DNA from: Mycobacterium barrassiae
GTDB taxonomy: Bacteria; Actinomycetota; Actinomycetes; Mycobacteriales; Mycobacteriaceae
Direction of reading: 5' to 3'
DNA: 64,000 nt
NCBI RefSeq assembly: GCF_025822765.1
Contig: NZ_JACKUK010000035.1
Location: 62,001-126,000, forward strand
Every line of letters starts with the position of its first letter. The first letter of the stretch is position 1. Positions 37,060 to 44,649 of this stretch are shown here, in pieces. A program made the translations under genes and the position numbers. The notes below the pieces were generated by a model. The model made no database searches. It was given only the letters and a program-made list of their open reading frames with translations, and had not been told where the DNA came from.

Positions 37060-37252
37060 TCTGCTCGACTACTGCCGAACCTGCGTCACCGAATGCGGCT
37101 GTGGCCGCACTGACACGCTCACCGATCCATTTCAGATTGATTGGGACGGAACAGGTTCCATGCTGACTGCTAGGTATGTGTGTGGTTGTGGACATGTGTG
37201 GACGTGTCACTGGTCGCCAGAACTGTTGGACGCCAAGGGAATGGGAGGATAG
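37052..37252 (+). CDS. small zinc-ribbon-like protein of the element (66 aa)
   Basis: ATG 37052; product starts MTDLLDYCRTCVTECGCG and ends with YVCGCGHVWTCHWSPELL. Pairs of CxxC/CxC suggest a zinc ribbon with two knuckles, typical of small phage DNA-binding or RNA-polymerase-interacting proteins. Function unknown. Confidence 0.6.
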   Translation: MTDLLDYCRTCVTECGCGRTDTLTDPFQIDWDGTGSMLTARYVCGCGHVWTCHWSPELLDAKGMGG

Positions 37253-37258
37253 ACAGCT

Positions 37259-37516
37259 ATGGCGACGACGGACGAATACGGCGCGCTGTTGACCGCGCTC
37301 GCGTTGATCGACGCATATGCCGACCGCGACGAGGATTCAATTACCGCGCTGCTCGACGGGCAGGACGCTGGACCGGTCGTGTCCAATCTGCTTGAGGTGA
37401 CTCACCGGCTGCTGCGCATCATCGCGGCCGTCACGCAGGTCGATCCGCTCAAGCCGATTGACGTACTGCGTCAAAGCACGCTCGCGCAGATCGCACACAA
37501 GGGGTTGGACTCATGA
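37259..37516 (+). CDS. small helical protein of the element (85 aa)
   Basis: ATG 37259, 6 bp after the zinc-ribbon gene; ends with ATGA overlap to the HNH gene. The acidic helical product (DEYGALLTALALIDAYADRDEDS) resembles short actinophage helical proteins of unknown role. It is not a recognisable small terminase, although its position upstream of HNH-TerL makes that worth testing. Confidence 0.6.
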   Translation: MATTDEYGALLTALALIDAYADRDEDSITALLDGQDAGPVVSNLLEVTHRLLRIIAAVTQVDPLKPIDVLRQSTLAQIAHKGLDS

Positions 37517-37998
37517 CCCTGCGGCCGTGCATCGAATGCGGCGAGCCGTCGAATGGCTCTCGTTGCGACGCTCACACGCGCAAGTCGCCGCCAAAGCTCT
37601 CGGCTACCGAGCGTGGATACGATGCCGCCTGGGAGCGTCTGAGCGCCCGTGCGCGCCGGTTGCAGCCGTGGTGCTCGGACTGCGGGGCCACCGATGACTT
37701 GCAGTGCGATCACAGCCCGCAGGCGTGGGCGCGCAAGGCTGCTGGCAAGGCCATCCGGCTACGGGACGTGGACGTGGTGTGCGGACCGTGCAACCGACGC
37801 CGAGGCGCTGCCCGTCCAGCAAACATCACGGACAGGCCAGCAAACACGCCCGTGAGCGCGACCAGGGGGGTAACCCCTGGTCAGACCCCTAAGGACCCCG
37901 GCTTTGAGGCCAAGTCTGAGTTACACACCGAGTTCCCGGCTGTGGCGCTGCGGCCAGCAAACAGCAAACCCGGTCCAGCAAAGCGGGTGGCGGCATGA
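37513..37998 (+). CDS. HNH endonuclease
   Basis: 161 residues. Zinc-binding CIECGEPSNGSRC at the start and CSDCGATDDLQCDHSPQAWARK with the catalytic His of DH, then VVCGPCNRRRG: the classic HNH core of phage packaging nucleases. A Pro-rich C-terminal tail of about 50 residues follows. It directly precedes TerL (ATGA overlap), the arrangement in which HNH proteins assist terminase cleavage in cos-type phages. Confidence 0.85.
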   Translation: MTLRPCIECGEPSNGSRCDAHTRKSPPKLSATERGYDAAWERLSARARRLQPWCSDCGATDDLQCDHSPQAWARKAAGKAIRLRDVDVVCGPCNRRRGAARPANITDRPANTPVSATRGVTPGQTPKDPGFEAKSELHTEFPAVALRPANSKPGPAKRVAA

Positions 37999-39449
37999 GG
38001 GCTGGACCGAAGGGCACCGTGCGCGCGGCACCGCTGGACCTGTCGCGCTGGTCGGCCGACCGTGCGCGACGACGAGAGCGGTTCATCGGCAAGTACCTGG
38101 TGACCCCGCGCGGGCAGGGTGCCGGTGAGCCGTTCCGGCTGCGGACGTTTCAGCGGGAGATCATCGGCGGCGCGTTCGCGCCGGGTATCCGTACCGCGCT
38201 GGTGAGCCTCCCACGCGCCAACGGCAAGACGATGTTGGCTGCGGCACTGGCCCTCGCGGAGCTGTTCGTCGGCCTGCCCAGTGCCGAGGTGCTGGTCGTC
38301 GCCAGCGATCAGCGTCAGGCGAATATCACGCTGAAGTATGCCAAGCGGATGGTGGAGTTGAATCCTGTTCTGGCAGAACGTGTGCAGGTGTATGCGGACC
38401 GGTTGTATCTCCCCGAGAATGACGCCACTCTGTTGCCGTTGCCCGCCGAGCCCGGTGCCCTGCACGGCCATGACCCCTCGCTGTTGATCGTGGACGAGCT
38501 GCACGTGGTGACCGAGGCCGTCTGGGAGGCCGTGACGAGCGTGTCGGGTAAGCGGCCGGAATCGCTCACGCTGGCGATCAGCACCCCGGCCAGCTCACCC
38601 GACAGCATCATGTGGCGGCTTGTCGAGCACGGCCGCGCTGGCGATGACCCGTCGTTCTACTTGCGCGAGTTCGCCGCACCCGAGGGCTGCGCGGTGACCG
38701 ACCGCAGGGCGTGGCGCATCGGTAATCCGGCGCTGGCGTGCCGTGACCCGTTCCTCAGTGAGGACGGCATCGAAGCGGCCCGCAAAACCATCCGTGAGCC
38801 GGTGTTCCGACAGCTTCGGTTGGGGCAGTGGGTGACCGGCGTCGAGTCGTGGTTGCCGTGGGGCATGTGGGACGCCTGCGCGGCGCAGCGTGCCGTACAA
38901 CCGCGTGATCGGGTGGTCCTGGCGTTCGACGGGTCGGCATCGGGTGACTCCACGGCGCTGGTCGGTTGCACGCTCGACGGTCACCTGTGGCTTGAGGGCA
39001 TGTGGGACAACCCCGGCGATCCGCGCTGGCGGGTGCCGCGCGCCGACGTGGACATGGCTGTGCAGATGGCTTTCCAGAAGTACGACGTGATCGAGCTCGC
39101 TGCCGACCCGTGGGGATGGCGCAGTGAGATCGAGCAGTGGGCGCAGCGTCACGGTGAGCGCCGGGTGTTGGAGTGGAACACCGCCAACGCGCAGCGGATG
39201 GCACCGGCCACCGACCGGCTTTACCAGGCGGTCAGCACGAAATCGGTGACCCACGATGGCGATCCGCGAATGGCCGCGCACGTCGCGCACTGCGTGGCGA
39301 AATCGACCCCGATGGGCGACCTGGTGAGCAAGGACAAACGGGGGTCGCCCCGCAAGATCGACGCCGCGGTAGCCGCCATCGTCGCCTACGACCGGGCAGC
39401 GTTCCATCAGCAACGAAATCGCAAGAGAGTCAGGTCATTTGCATCATGA
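37995..39449 (+). CDS. terL: terminase large subunit
   Basis: 484 residues. Walker A-like SLPRANGKT (71-79), Walker B with catalytic Glu LLIVDELH (163-170), and an RNase H-like nuclease domain with D312 (AFDGSASGDST) and a late Asp in KIDAAVAAIVAYDRA (about 457-471). ATPase and nuclease are both complete. It packages DNA into the procapsid and acts with the portal encoded next. No small subunit is recognisable. Confidence 0.93.
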   Translation: MRAGPKGTVRAAPLDLSRWSADRARRRERFIGKYLVTPRGQGAGEPFRLRTFQREIIGGAFAPGIRTALVSLPRANGKTMLAAALALAELFVGLPSAEVLVVASDQRQANITLKYAKRMVELNPVLAERVQVYADRLYLPENDATLLPLPAEPGALHGHDPSLLIVDELHVVTEAVWEAVTSVSGKRPESLTLAISTPASSPDSIMWRLVEHGRAGDDPSFYLREFAAPEGCAVTDRRAWRIGNPALACRDPFLSEDGIEAARKTIREPVFRQLRLGQWVTGVESWLPWGMWDACAAQRAVQPRDRVVLAFDGSASGDSTALVGCTLDGHLWLEGMWDNPGDPRWRVPRADVDMAVQMAFQKYDVIELAADPWGWRSEIEQWAQRHGERRVLEWNTANAQRMAPATDRLYQAVSTKSVTHDGDPRMAAHVAHCVAKSTPMGDLVSKDKRGSPRKIDAAVAAIVAYDRAAFHQQRNRKRVRSFAS

Positions 39450-40810
39450 TCACCACCCAAACACAGACTGAGCTGCTGACCGCTCTGCTCCAGCGACTCA
39501 ACGAACCGCTGGCGCGCTATGCCGATCTGGACCGTTATTACACCGGCAATCAGCCGTTGGCGTTCCTGTCCCCGGAGGCGAAAGCTGCGCTGGGCAACAG
39601 GTTCGGCATCATGTCCAGCAACCTGCCACGGCTGGCCGTCACAGCGCTGGCCGAGCGGCTGCGGGTGACCGGTTTCACCGGGGAGGCTGCGGCGGTGTGG
39701 CCGGACTGGCTGCGTAACGACCTCGACCAGACCAGCGGTGTAGCACACCGCGAGGCGTTGCTGCTCGGGGACAGCTACGTCATCGTGTGGGCTGACCCGC
39801 TCGGCCGTCCACGGGTGACCGTCGAGTCGGCGAAACAGGTGGCTGTGCTGACCGATCCGGGTAGCCGGCAGATCGTCGCCGCGGTGAAGCGGTGGGAGGA
39901 CACACAGGCCAAGACGACCGAGGCCGTGGTGTATCAGCCCGACGAGATTCGTCGGCTGCGCGCCGATCAGCAGGGCGCGGTGGCCAACGGTTTCCAGACT
40001 CTCGAAGTCATTCCTAACCCGCTCGGTGTGGTGCCGGTCGTGCGGTTGTCCAACACCGACCGCATCGTCGGCGACTGGGGTAGCTCGGAGGTTGACGACC
40101 TGAAACCGCTTGTGGACGCGCTCAACAAGTCGCTGGCCGACATGATGGTGACGAGCGAATTCGTCGGCCGTCCGCGCCGCTGGGCGACCGGAATCGAGCT
40201 GACCGAGGAACCGGTGACCGACGACGACGGCAACCCGGTACTGGACGACGACGGCCAGCCCATCATGCGGGAAGTCAACCCGATTCCCGAAGGGCACCGG
40301 GCGATGATCTCGGAGAGCGATCAGGCCAAGTTCGGCCAGTTGGCCGCTGCGGACCTGTCTGGCTATGAGGCCAGCGTGCGGACGATCCTCGGTCAGATCA
40401 TGGCCGTGTCAACGCTGCCCGCGCACTACGTCGGAGTGCTGACCGACAACCCGGCCAGCGCGGACGCGCTGCGTGCTGCCGAGGCGTCGTTGACCGCCCG
40501 TGCCGAGGCCCGTCAGCAGACGTTCGGCCGAGCGTGGGAACAGGTCGCCAAGCTGATGGTTGCGGTGAAGGACGGCCGCGACCCGGCACAGGTTGAGGCG
40601 CGGGTGCAGTGGGCCAATGCCGCGACCCGTTCGGTCGCACAGGAGGCCGACGCGGTGGTCAAGCTGTACCAGGCCGGTCTACTGCCGATCTCCTACGCGC
40701 TGGCCAAGCTCGGTTACTCCGATGACGACATTGCCGCGATCCGGGTGGCCCGACGCGGTGAAGCGCTCGACGGGGCCGGGGTTGATCTGTTGGGCGGCCG
40801 CAACGCATGA
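39446..40810 (+). CDS. phage portal protein (SPP1 gp6-like)
   Basis: 454 residues from ATG 39446, overlapping the TerL stop. SPP1-type portal pattern: an N-terminal helical region with LDRYYTGNQPL, a central wing and stem, and the long helical crown near EASLTARAEARQQTFGRAWEQVAKLMV. It forms the dodecameric DNA channel at one capsid vertex. It overlaps the MuF gene by 4 bp. Confidence 0.88.
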   Translation: MITTQTQTELLTALLQRLNEPLARYADLDRYYTGNQPLAFLSPEAKAALGNRFGIMSSNLPRLAVTALAERLRVTGFTGEAAAVWPDWLRNDLDQTSGVAHREALLLGDSYVIVWADPLGRPRVTVESAKQVAVLTDPGSRQIVAAVKRWEDTQAKTTEAVVYQPDEIRRLRADQQGAVANGFQTLEVIPNPLGVVPVVRLSNTDRIVGDWGSSEVDDLKPLVDALNKSLADMMVTSEFVGRPRRWATGIELTEEPVTDDDGNPVLDDDGQPIMREVNPIPEGHRAMISESDQAKFGQLAAADLSGYEASVRTILGQIMAVSTLPAHYVGVLTDNPASADALRAAEASLTARAEARQQTFGRAWEQVAKLMVAVKDGRDPAQVEARVQWANAATRSVAQEADAVVKLYQAGLLPISYALAKLGYSDDDIAAIRVARRGEALDGAGVDLLGGRNA

Positions 40811-41376
40811 CGACGGCAACGGCGATGACCGGCGTGGGCCGTTACCAAACGCTCACCGACGATCTGGCGACCTGGACGGCCGCTGCGGCGGTGCACGTCT
40901 ACTTTCGCAGCGCTCTGTCGCGAGCCGAGATCGCTGCCGCGATAGCCGCTGTGATCGCGGCCGGTAATGCGGCAGCGGTGACGCTGGCGGCGTTGTTCGT
41001 CCGCGCGGTGCTGGAGGAGTCCGCGGGAGACCCCGTGTCGGCGGTGGGTTTACCGCCCGTTGACGGCACCGAGCGGCTGACCCGGGCTGTGGCGACCGTC
41101 CTCGATGACGCGGCCCCCGAATCGTCAGCACCGATGCGCGTAAAACGGCTTGCCCGGAGCGAAGTTCTGGACGCGGGACAGCAGGCCGTCACGGACATCA
41201 TCGCCACGGTTCCGGTTGTCACCGGCTGGCGGCGCGTCCTCGACGCCGACCCCTGCGAGCGCTGCCAGCGGTGGGCCGAGGACGGGCGAGTGTTCCCGAA
41301 AGGTCACCACTTCAAGCGGCATTACGGCTGCAACTGCCAGGCCGAGATCGTTACAACGAAAGGAACAGGATCATGA
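40807..41376 (+). CDS. MuF-like minor capsid protein (SPP1 gp7-like)
   Basis: 189 residues; the C-terminal MuF motif is CERCQRWAEDGRVFPKGHH followed by YGCNCQAEIV, with paired Cys and His. N-terminal part is helical. MuF proteins bind the portal and enter the capsid with DNA. Position between portal and scaffold is the SPP1 order. Confidence 0.8.
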   Translation: MTTATAMTGVGRYQTLTDDLATWTAAAAVHVYFRSALSRAEIAAAIAAVIAAGNAAAVTLAALFVRAVLEESAGDPVSAVGLPPVDGTERLTRAVATVLDDAAPESSAPMRVKRLARSEVLDAGQQAVTDIIATVPVVTGWRRVLDADPCERCQRWAEDGRVFPKGHHFKRHYGCNCQAEIVTTKGTGS

Positions 41377-41825
41377 CCGACACAGCCACCGAGGACGCCG
41401 CCACGACCGAGGAGGCCCCAAACCTCGACGACATCGCGGCCGAGGACACGGCCACCGAGGAGGACGCCGCAGAGACCGGCGACGATCAGCCCGACGACGC
41501 CGAGACGTTCCCGCGGTCGGTGGTCGAAAAGCTGCGTCAGGAGAACGGGCGCTACCGGCAGCGTGCCCAGCAGACCGACGCCTACGCGCAGCGGCTGCAC
41601 ACCGAGCTAGTGCGGGCGACCGGACGCCTGGCCGACCCGTCCGATCTGGAGTTCGACGCCGAGCACCTGGACGACGCCGAGGCGCTGACTGCGGCGATTG
41701 ACGAACTGCTGACCGATAAACCGCACCTGGCGTCCCGCAAGCCGGTTGGCGATATCGGGCAGGGTCACCGCGGCGGTTCGTCTGAGCCGTTCTCGCTGCT
41801 GGGAATGCTCAAAGAGCGGACGTAG
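41373..41825 (+). CDS. scaffold-like protein
   Basis: 150 residues, very acidic start (about 45 residues rich in Asp, Glu, Ala and Thr), then a coiled-coil FPRSVVEKLRQENGRYRQRAQQTD and a short C-terminal tail FSLLGMLKERT that may bind capsid. This acidic-coiled architecture and position just before the capsid gene are typical of phage scaffolds (gp11-like). No protease is associated. Confidence 0.8.
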   Translation: MTDTATEDAATTEEAPNLDDIAAEDTATEEDAAETGDDQPDDAETFPRSVVEKLRQENGRYRQRAQQTDAYAQRLHTELVRATGRLADPSDLEFDAEHLDDAEALTAAIDELLTDKPHLASRKPVGDIGQGHRGGSSEPFSLLGMLKERT

Positions 41826-41845
41826 TCGGACTAGCATCGTCGAGC

Positions 41846-42037
41846 GTGGCGACGATCAGGGAGTACACGGACGACATCTGCTCGGAATGCAGGCAACAGA
41901 TGTACTCCGAAGTGATGGAGATTGGCAACGCGGCGTCTTCGCCCAGGTTCCGCGTAGACGGTCCTACCTGTTGGACCCAGGGTTGCTCGCTCGATCAACA
42001 GAGACGGCTGTCGAAGTTCTTCACGACCAATCGTTAA
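41846..42037 (+). CDS. small Cys-rich protein between scaffold and capsid (63 aa)
   Basis: GTG 41846. Contains CSECRQQM and a later CWTQGC, a possible zinc-binding pattern. No ribosome-binding site is obvious. It may be an extra capsid-associated or regulatory protein, or a chance frame. Confidence 0.4.
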   Translation: MATIREYTDDICSECRQQMYSEVMEIGNAASSPRFRVDGPTCWTQGCSLDQQRRLSKFFTTNR

Positions 42038-42128
42038 GATGGTCACGTAGGGCCTGGCGCCCGAATCCCGATTGACGCCCTGGCGGCGTGTCGAATCCCC
42101 CACCGACACAAAGCGTTAGGACGCCATC

Positions 42129-42992
42129 GTGGCCATCGAAGTAACTTCGGGCAATTCCACCCTGATTCAGTCGCAGGTCGCCAGCCTGCTCGTTCAGCCG
42201 CTAGAGCAGGTATCGACGTTCCTTGCCGCGGGGCCGGTCGTGCTCGACAGCTCCAGCCCGGTCCGGGTGCCGCGCATCGTCAACGGCGTCACTGCCGGAT
42301 TCGTCGCCGAAGGTGCCCAGATCAGTGACGGCGATGTGGCGTTCGATGAGGTGACGCTGCTGCCGAGCACGCTCAAGGGACTTAAGGTGCTGGTGAAGCT
42401 CTCGAATGAGCTGATCCGAACCTCGGTCGTCGGCCTGGAGGCGGTGCTGCGGACCCGTCTGGTCACCGACGTGGCGAACGCGCTCGACGCGGCGCTGTGG
42501 GACGGTGCTGGCACGTCGAACACCATCAAGGGCATCCTTCGCCAGACCGGGATCACGACCGGCGTGCTGGACCTGACCGACCCGGACAGCCTCATTGACG
42601 GCCTGGCCGTCGCGCAGGGCAACAAGGTCACGCCGACTCACTGGGTGATGACCGCTGCGTCGTTCGCGGCCATTCGCAAGATCAAGGTCGGTGCCGGGGA
42701 TGCCCGCTACGTGATCGACCCGAACACGATTCAGAACGGGACCGATCTGCGGCTGTTGGGTCTACCGGTCATCATCACCGACAACATCCCGAACGCGGCC
42801 GGTACGCCGACCAAGGCACGTGTGGCGCTCGTGGACATGTCCAAGGTGGTCGTGGCCCGCGACGTCAACGCCGAGGTCAAGATTCTCGATCAGACCTGGG
42901 GCGATTACGACAGCATCGGTATCCGCGTCGTCAGCCGTTGGGACACAGCGCTGTTGCAGTCCAAGGCCGTCACGCTGCTGACCGAGGCGTAG
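42129..42992 (+). CDS. major capsid protein, HK97 fold
   Basis: 287 residues from GTG 42129. The N-arm, long spine helix LEAVLRTRLVTDVANALDAALWDG and C-terminal strands with RVVSRWDTALLQSKAVTLLTEA fit HK97-type capsid proteins of the Phage_capsid family. No N-terminal delta domain, matching the separate scaffold gene. It should build the small icosahedral head sized for the roughly 10-kb genome. Confidence 0.9.
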   Translation: MAIEVTSGNSTLIQSQVASLLVQPLEQVSTFLAAGPVVLDSSSPVRVPRIVNGVTAGFVAEGAQISDGDVAFDEVTLLPSTLKGLKVLVKLSNELIRTSVVGLEAVLRTRLVTDVANALDAALWDGAGTSNTIKGILRQTGITTGVLDLTDPDSLIDGLAVAQGNKVTPTHWVMTAASFAAIRKIKVGAGDARYVIDPNTIQNGTDLRLLGLPVIITDNIPNAAGTPTKARVALVDMSKVVVARDVNAEVKILDQTWGDYDSIGIRVVSRWDTALLQSKAVTLLTEA

Positions 42993-43041
42993 ACAACGCC
43001 TAGCTGACATAGGGATTGTCAACGCCCGCAACGTAAAAGGC

Positions 43042-43084
43042 GGGTGACCCTCCAGTCCCGGACAGCGGTTGCGGAGGGTCACCC
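43042..43084. terminator. 12-bp stem hairpin after the capsid gene
   Basis: GGGTGACCCTCC (43042-43053) pairs perfectly with GGAGGGTCACCC (43073-43084), 19-nt loop. It may attenuate transcription between the abundant capsid and the low-copy connectors, lowering their ratio. Confidence 0.6.
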
Positions 43085-43103
43085 ACTCGAAAGGATAACG
43101 AGA

Positions 43104-43418
43104 ATGGCGGCAGTCACCGGGCAGGCCGTGGCCGACTTCCTCGGTCAGGGCGACGATGACACACTCGTCGAGCTGGCATCCGAGCACGCCGCGATCATGA
43201 CCGCGCTCGCACGGTCGTACACGCGAGGCCGCGGATTCGCGGGCGCGGACCCGGCCGAGGACATCGCCGCCGTGATCGTCACCGCTACGGCTCGTCTGGT
43301 GGCCAACCCGGAACAGTTGGCGTCCGAGGTCGGCAGCGTGGCGATTCGCGGCGGCTGGCAAGGCTGGAACTTGGCGGAGCAGATCGTCCTGAATCGCTAC
43401 CGAGTGCGGGCGCTGTGA
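43104..43418 (+). CDS. head-tail adaptor protein (gp15-like)
   Basis: 104 residues from ATG 43104 (AAGGATAACG upstream). All-helical, with LASEHAAIMTALARSYTRGRGF and ATARLVANPEQL, resembling gp6/gp15-type connectors that bind under the portal. It is followed by the stopper-like gene with overlapping stop and start. Confidence 0.75.
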   Translation: MAAVTGQAVADFLGQGDDDTLVELASEHAAIMTALARSYTRGRGFAGADPAEDIAAVIVTATARLVANPEQLASEVGSVAIRGGWQGWNLAEQIVLNRYRVRAL

Positions 43419-43726
43419 TGCTGGGCCGCGACAAGATCACCATCAACTTCTCCGAAGGTCGGACCGGACCACGTTTCAGCCGGACCGTCTACGGGACCAT
43501 CGTCACCGAGCATCTGGACGGCAAGCTACAGCCGTTCTCTAACGTGCTGGTGTTCTTGAACTACTACCGGCTGATCCTCCCGCGGACCCTTGATCTCAGT
43601 GGCGGCAACATCGTGACGGTGGATTTCGGAACGAAGGTCGGTGCGCGATTCGAGACGCCGCCCGTGCGGGTCTACGACGCCCGCGGCCGGGTGCGCCACT
43701 GGGAGGGGGTCGTGCGGTCGAGCTGA
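43415..43726 (+). CDS. head-closure stopper-like protein (gp16-like)
   Basis: 103 residues; starts GTG 43415 or ATG 43418, overlapping the adaptor stop. Beta-rich sequence INFSEGRTGPRFSRTVYGTIV with VVRVY-like strands toward the end; size and position match SPP1 gp16. It is the last gene before the att site; no tail genes follow. Assignment rests mainly on position. Confidence 0.6.
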   Translation: MMLGRDKITINFSEGRTGPRFSRTVYGTIVTEHLDGKLQPFSNVLVFLNYYRLILPRTLDLSGGNIVTVDFGTKVGARFETPPVRVYDARGRVRHWEGVVRSS

Positions 43727-43736
43727 CTGCCCGATC

Positions 43737-43754
43737 TTGCACGTATGTTGCACG
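43737..43754 (+). promoter_or_regulatory. right arm-type integrase binding site pair
   Basis: TTGCACG at 43737-43743 and 43748-43754, same spacing as the left pair, 26 bp before the right att core. Confidence 0.6.
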
Positions 43755-43780
43755 CAATTGCCAGAAATATGCGCTGACCT

Positions 43781-43855
<75 letters not shown>

Positions 43856-44004
43856 CGGCTCGCCCGCGATGTCGCCATAGCGCGGGCCGAGGCATGACTT
43901 TAGCGCACCCGGCGTTCGCGCCGCCAATACGCCGCCGCCCAGCGCGCACTCAGGCGAGTGAGGCAGGATAGAGAGGTACTGCACCGTCGTTCGGGAGGGG
44001 CCTT

Positions 44005-44268
44005 GTGATCCGGTATCTCGCCGTGTTGGCCGTCGGCTACGTATTGGGCACAAAGGCGGGCCGGCGCCGATATGAACAGATCGCGGGCACCTACAAGGCG
44101 GTCACCGAGAGTCCGGCGGCCAAAGCCGTGATCGACGCGGGCCGCCGCAAGATTGCCGACCGGGTATCGCCGGATCCGCCGATGGTCACACTCACCGAAA
44201 TCGACCGCGGCACCGCCGTGATCGGACCGGAGTCGGCGAAGGCCGCGCCCAAGGGGCGTGTGCGCTAG
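44005..44268 (+). CDS. Rv2342-like small membrane-anchored protein (87 aa)
   Basis: GTG 44005. One N-terminal hydrophobic segment (MIRYLAVLAVGYVLGTKAGRRRY) then a helical, basic region and a polar tail. Length and position before dnaG match Rv2342. The GTKAGRRRYEQI motif recurs in small actinobacterial proteins of unknown function. Its stop overlaps the converging secreted-protein gene by 4 bp. Confidence 0.75.
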   Translation: MIRYLAVLAVGYVLGTKAGRRRYEQIAGTYKAVTESPAAKAVIDAGRRKIADRVSPDPPMVTLTEIDRGTAVIGPESAKAAPKGRVR

Positions 44269-44585
44269 CCGATTCCCCGGTTGATGGTCGTACCCGGGAA
44301 CAGCGGGCCGGTGTTGACGCCGATGCCACCGTTCTCGCCGAAGGCACCGACCGCCGGCGTGCCCAGGTTGACGCCGTTGCCCTGGGAGTAGCCCAGGCAC
44401 TTACCGGTCTCCTGGTTGCCGTACCACGCCAGGCAACCCGGGGGCAGCGCGACGGCATCAGAACTATCAGTCGTGGTCAGCGCCGATGCGGCGAAGGGCG
44501 CCGCGACCGCGGCCACTGCGAACGCGCCAGCGGCAATGAGTTTCCGCGCCCGGTTCTTGGTCGCCCGGTTCCTGGTCGTTGTCAC
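44265..44585 (-). CDS. small secreted protein (106 aa)
   Basis: Basic start and hydrophobic segment KLIAAGAFAVAAVAAPFAASAL form a signal peptide. The mature chain LPPGCLAWYGNQETGKCLGY has two Cys, then a Gly/Asn-rich stretch. No family recognised; a small exported protein. Downstream of dnaG in position but read toward the opposite neighbour. Confidence 0.65.
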   Translation of the reverse strand: MTTTRNRATKNRARKLIAAGAFAVAAVAAPFAASALTTTDSSDAVALPPGCLAWYGNQETGKCLGYSQGNGVNLGTPAVGAFGENGGIGVNTGPLFPGTTINRGIG

Positions 44586-44649
44586 GAGTGTGCCTTTCTC
44601 AGCGTTCCCCGACGTAGATCGCGGCCCTACCCTATCGCGTTACCGGACT

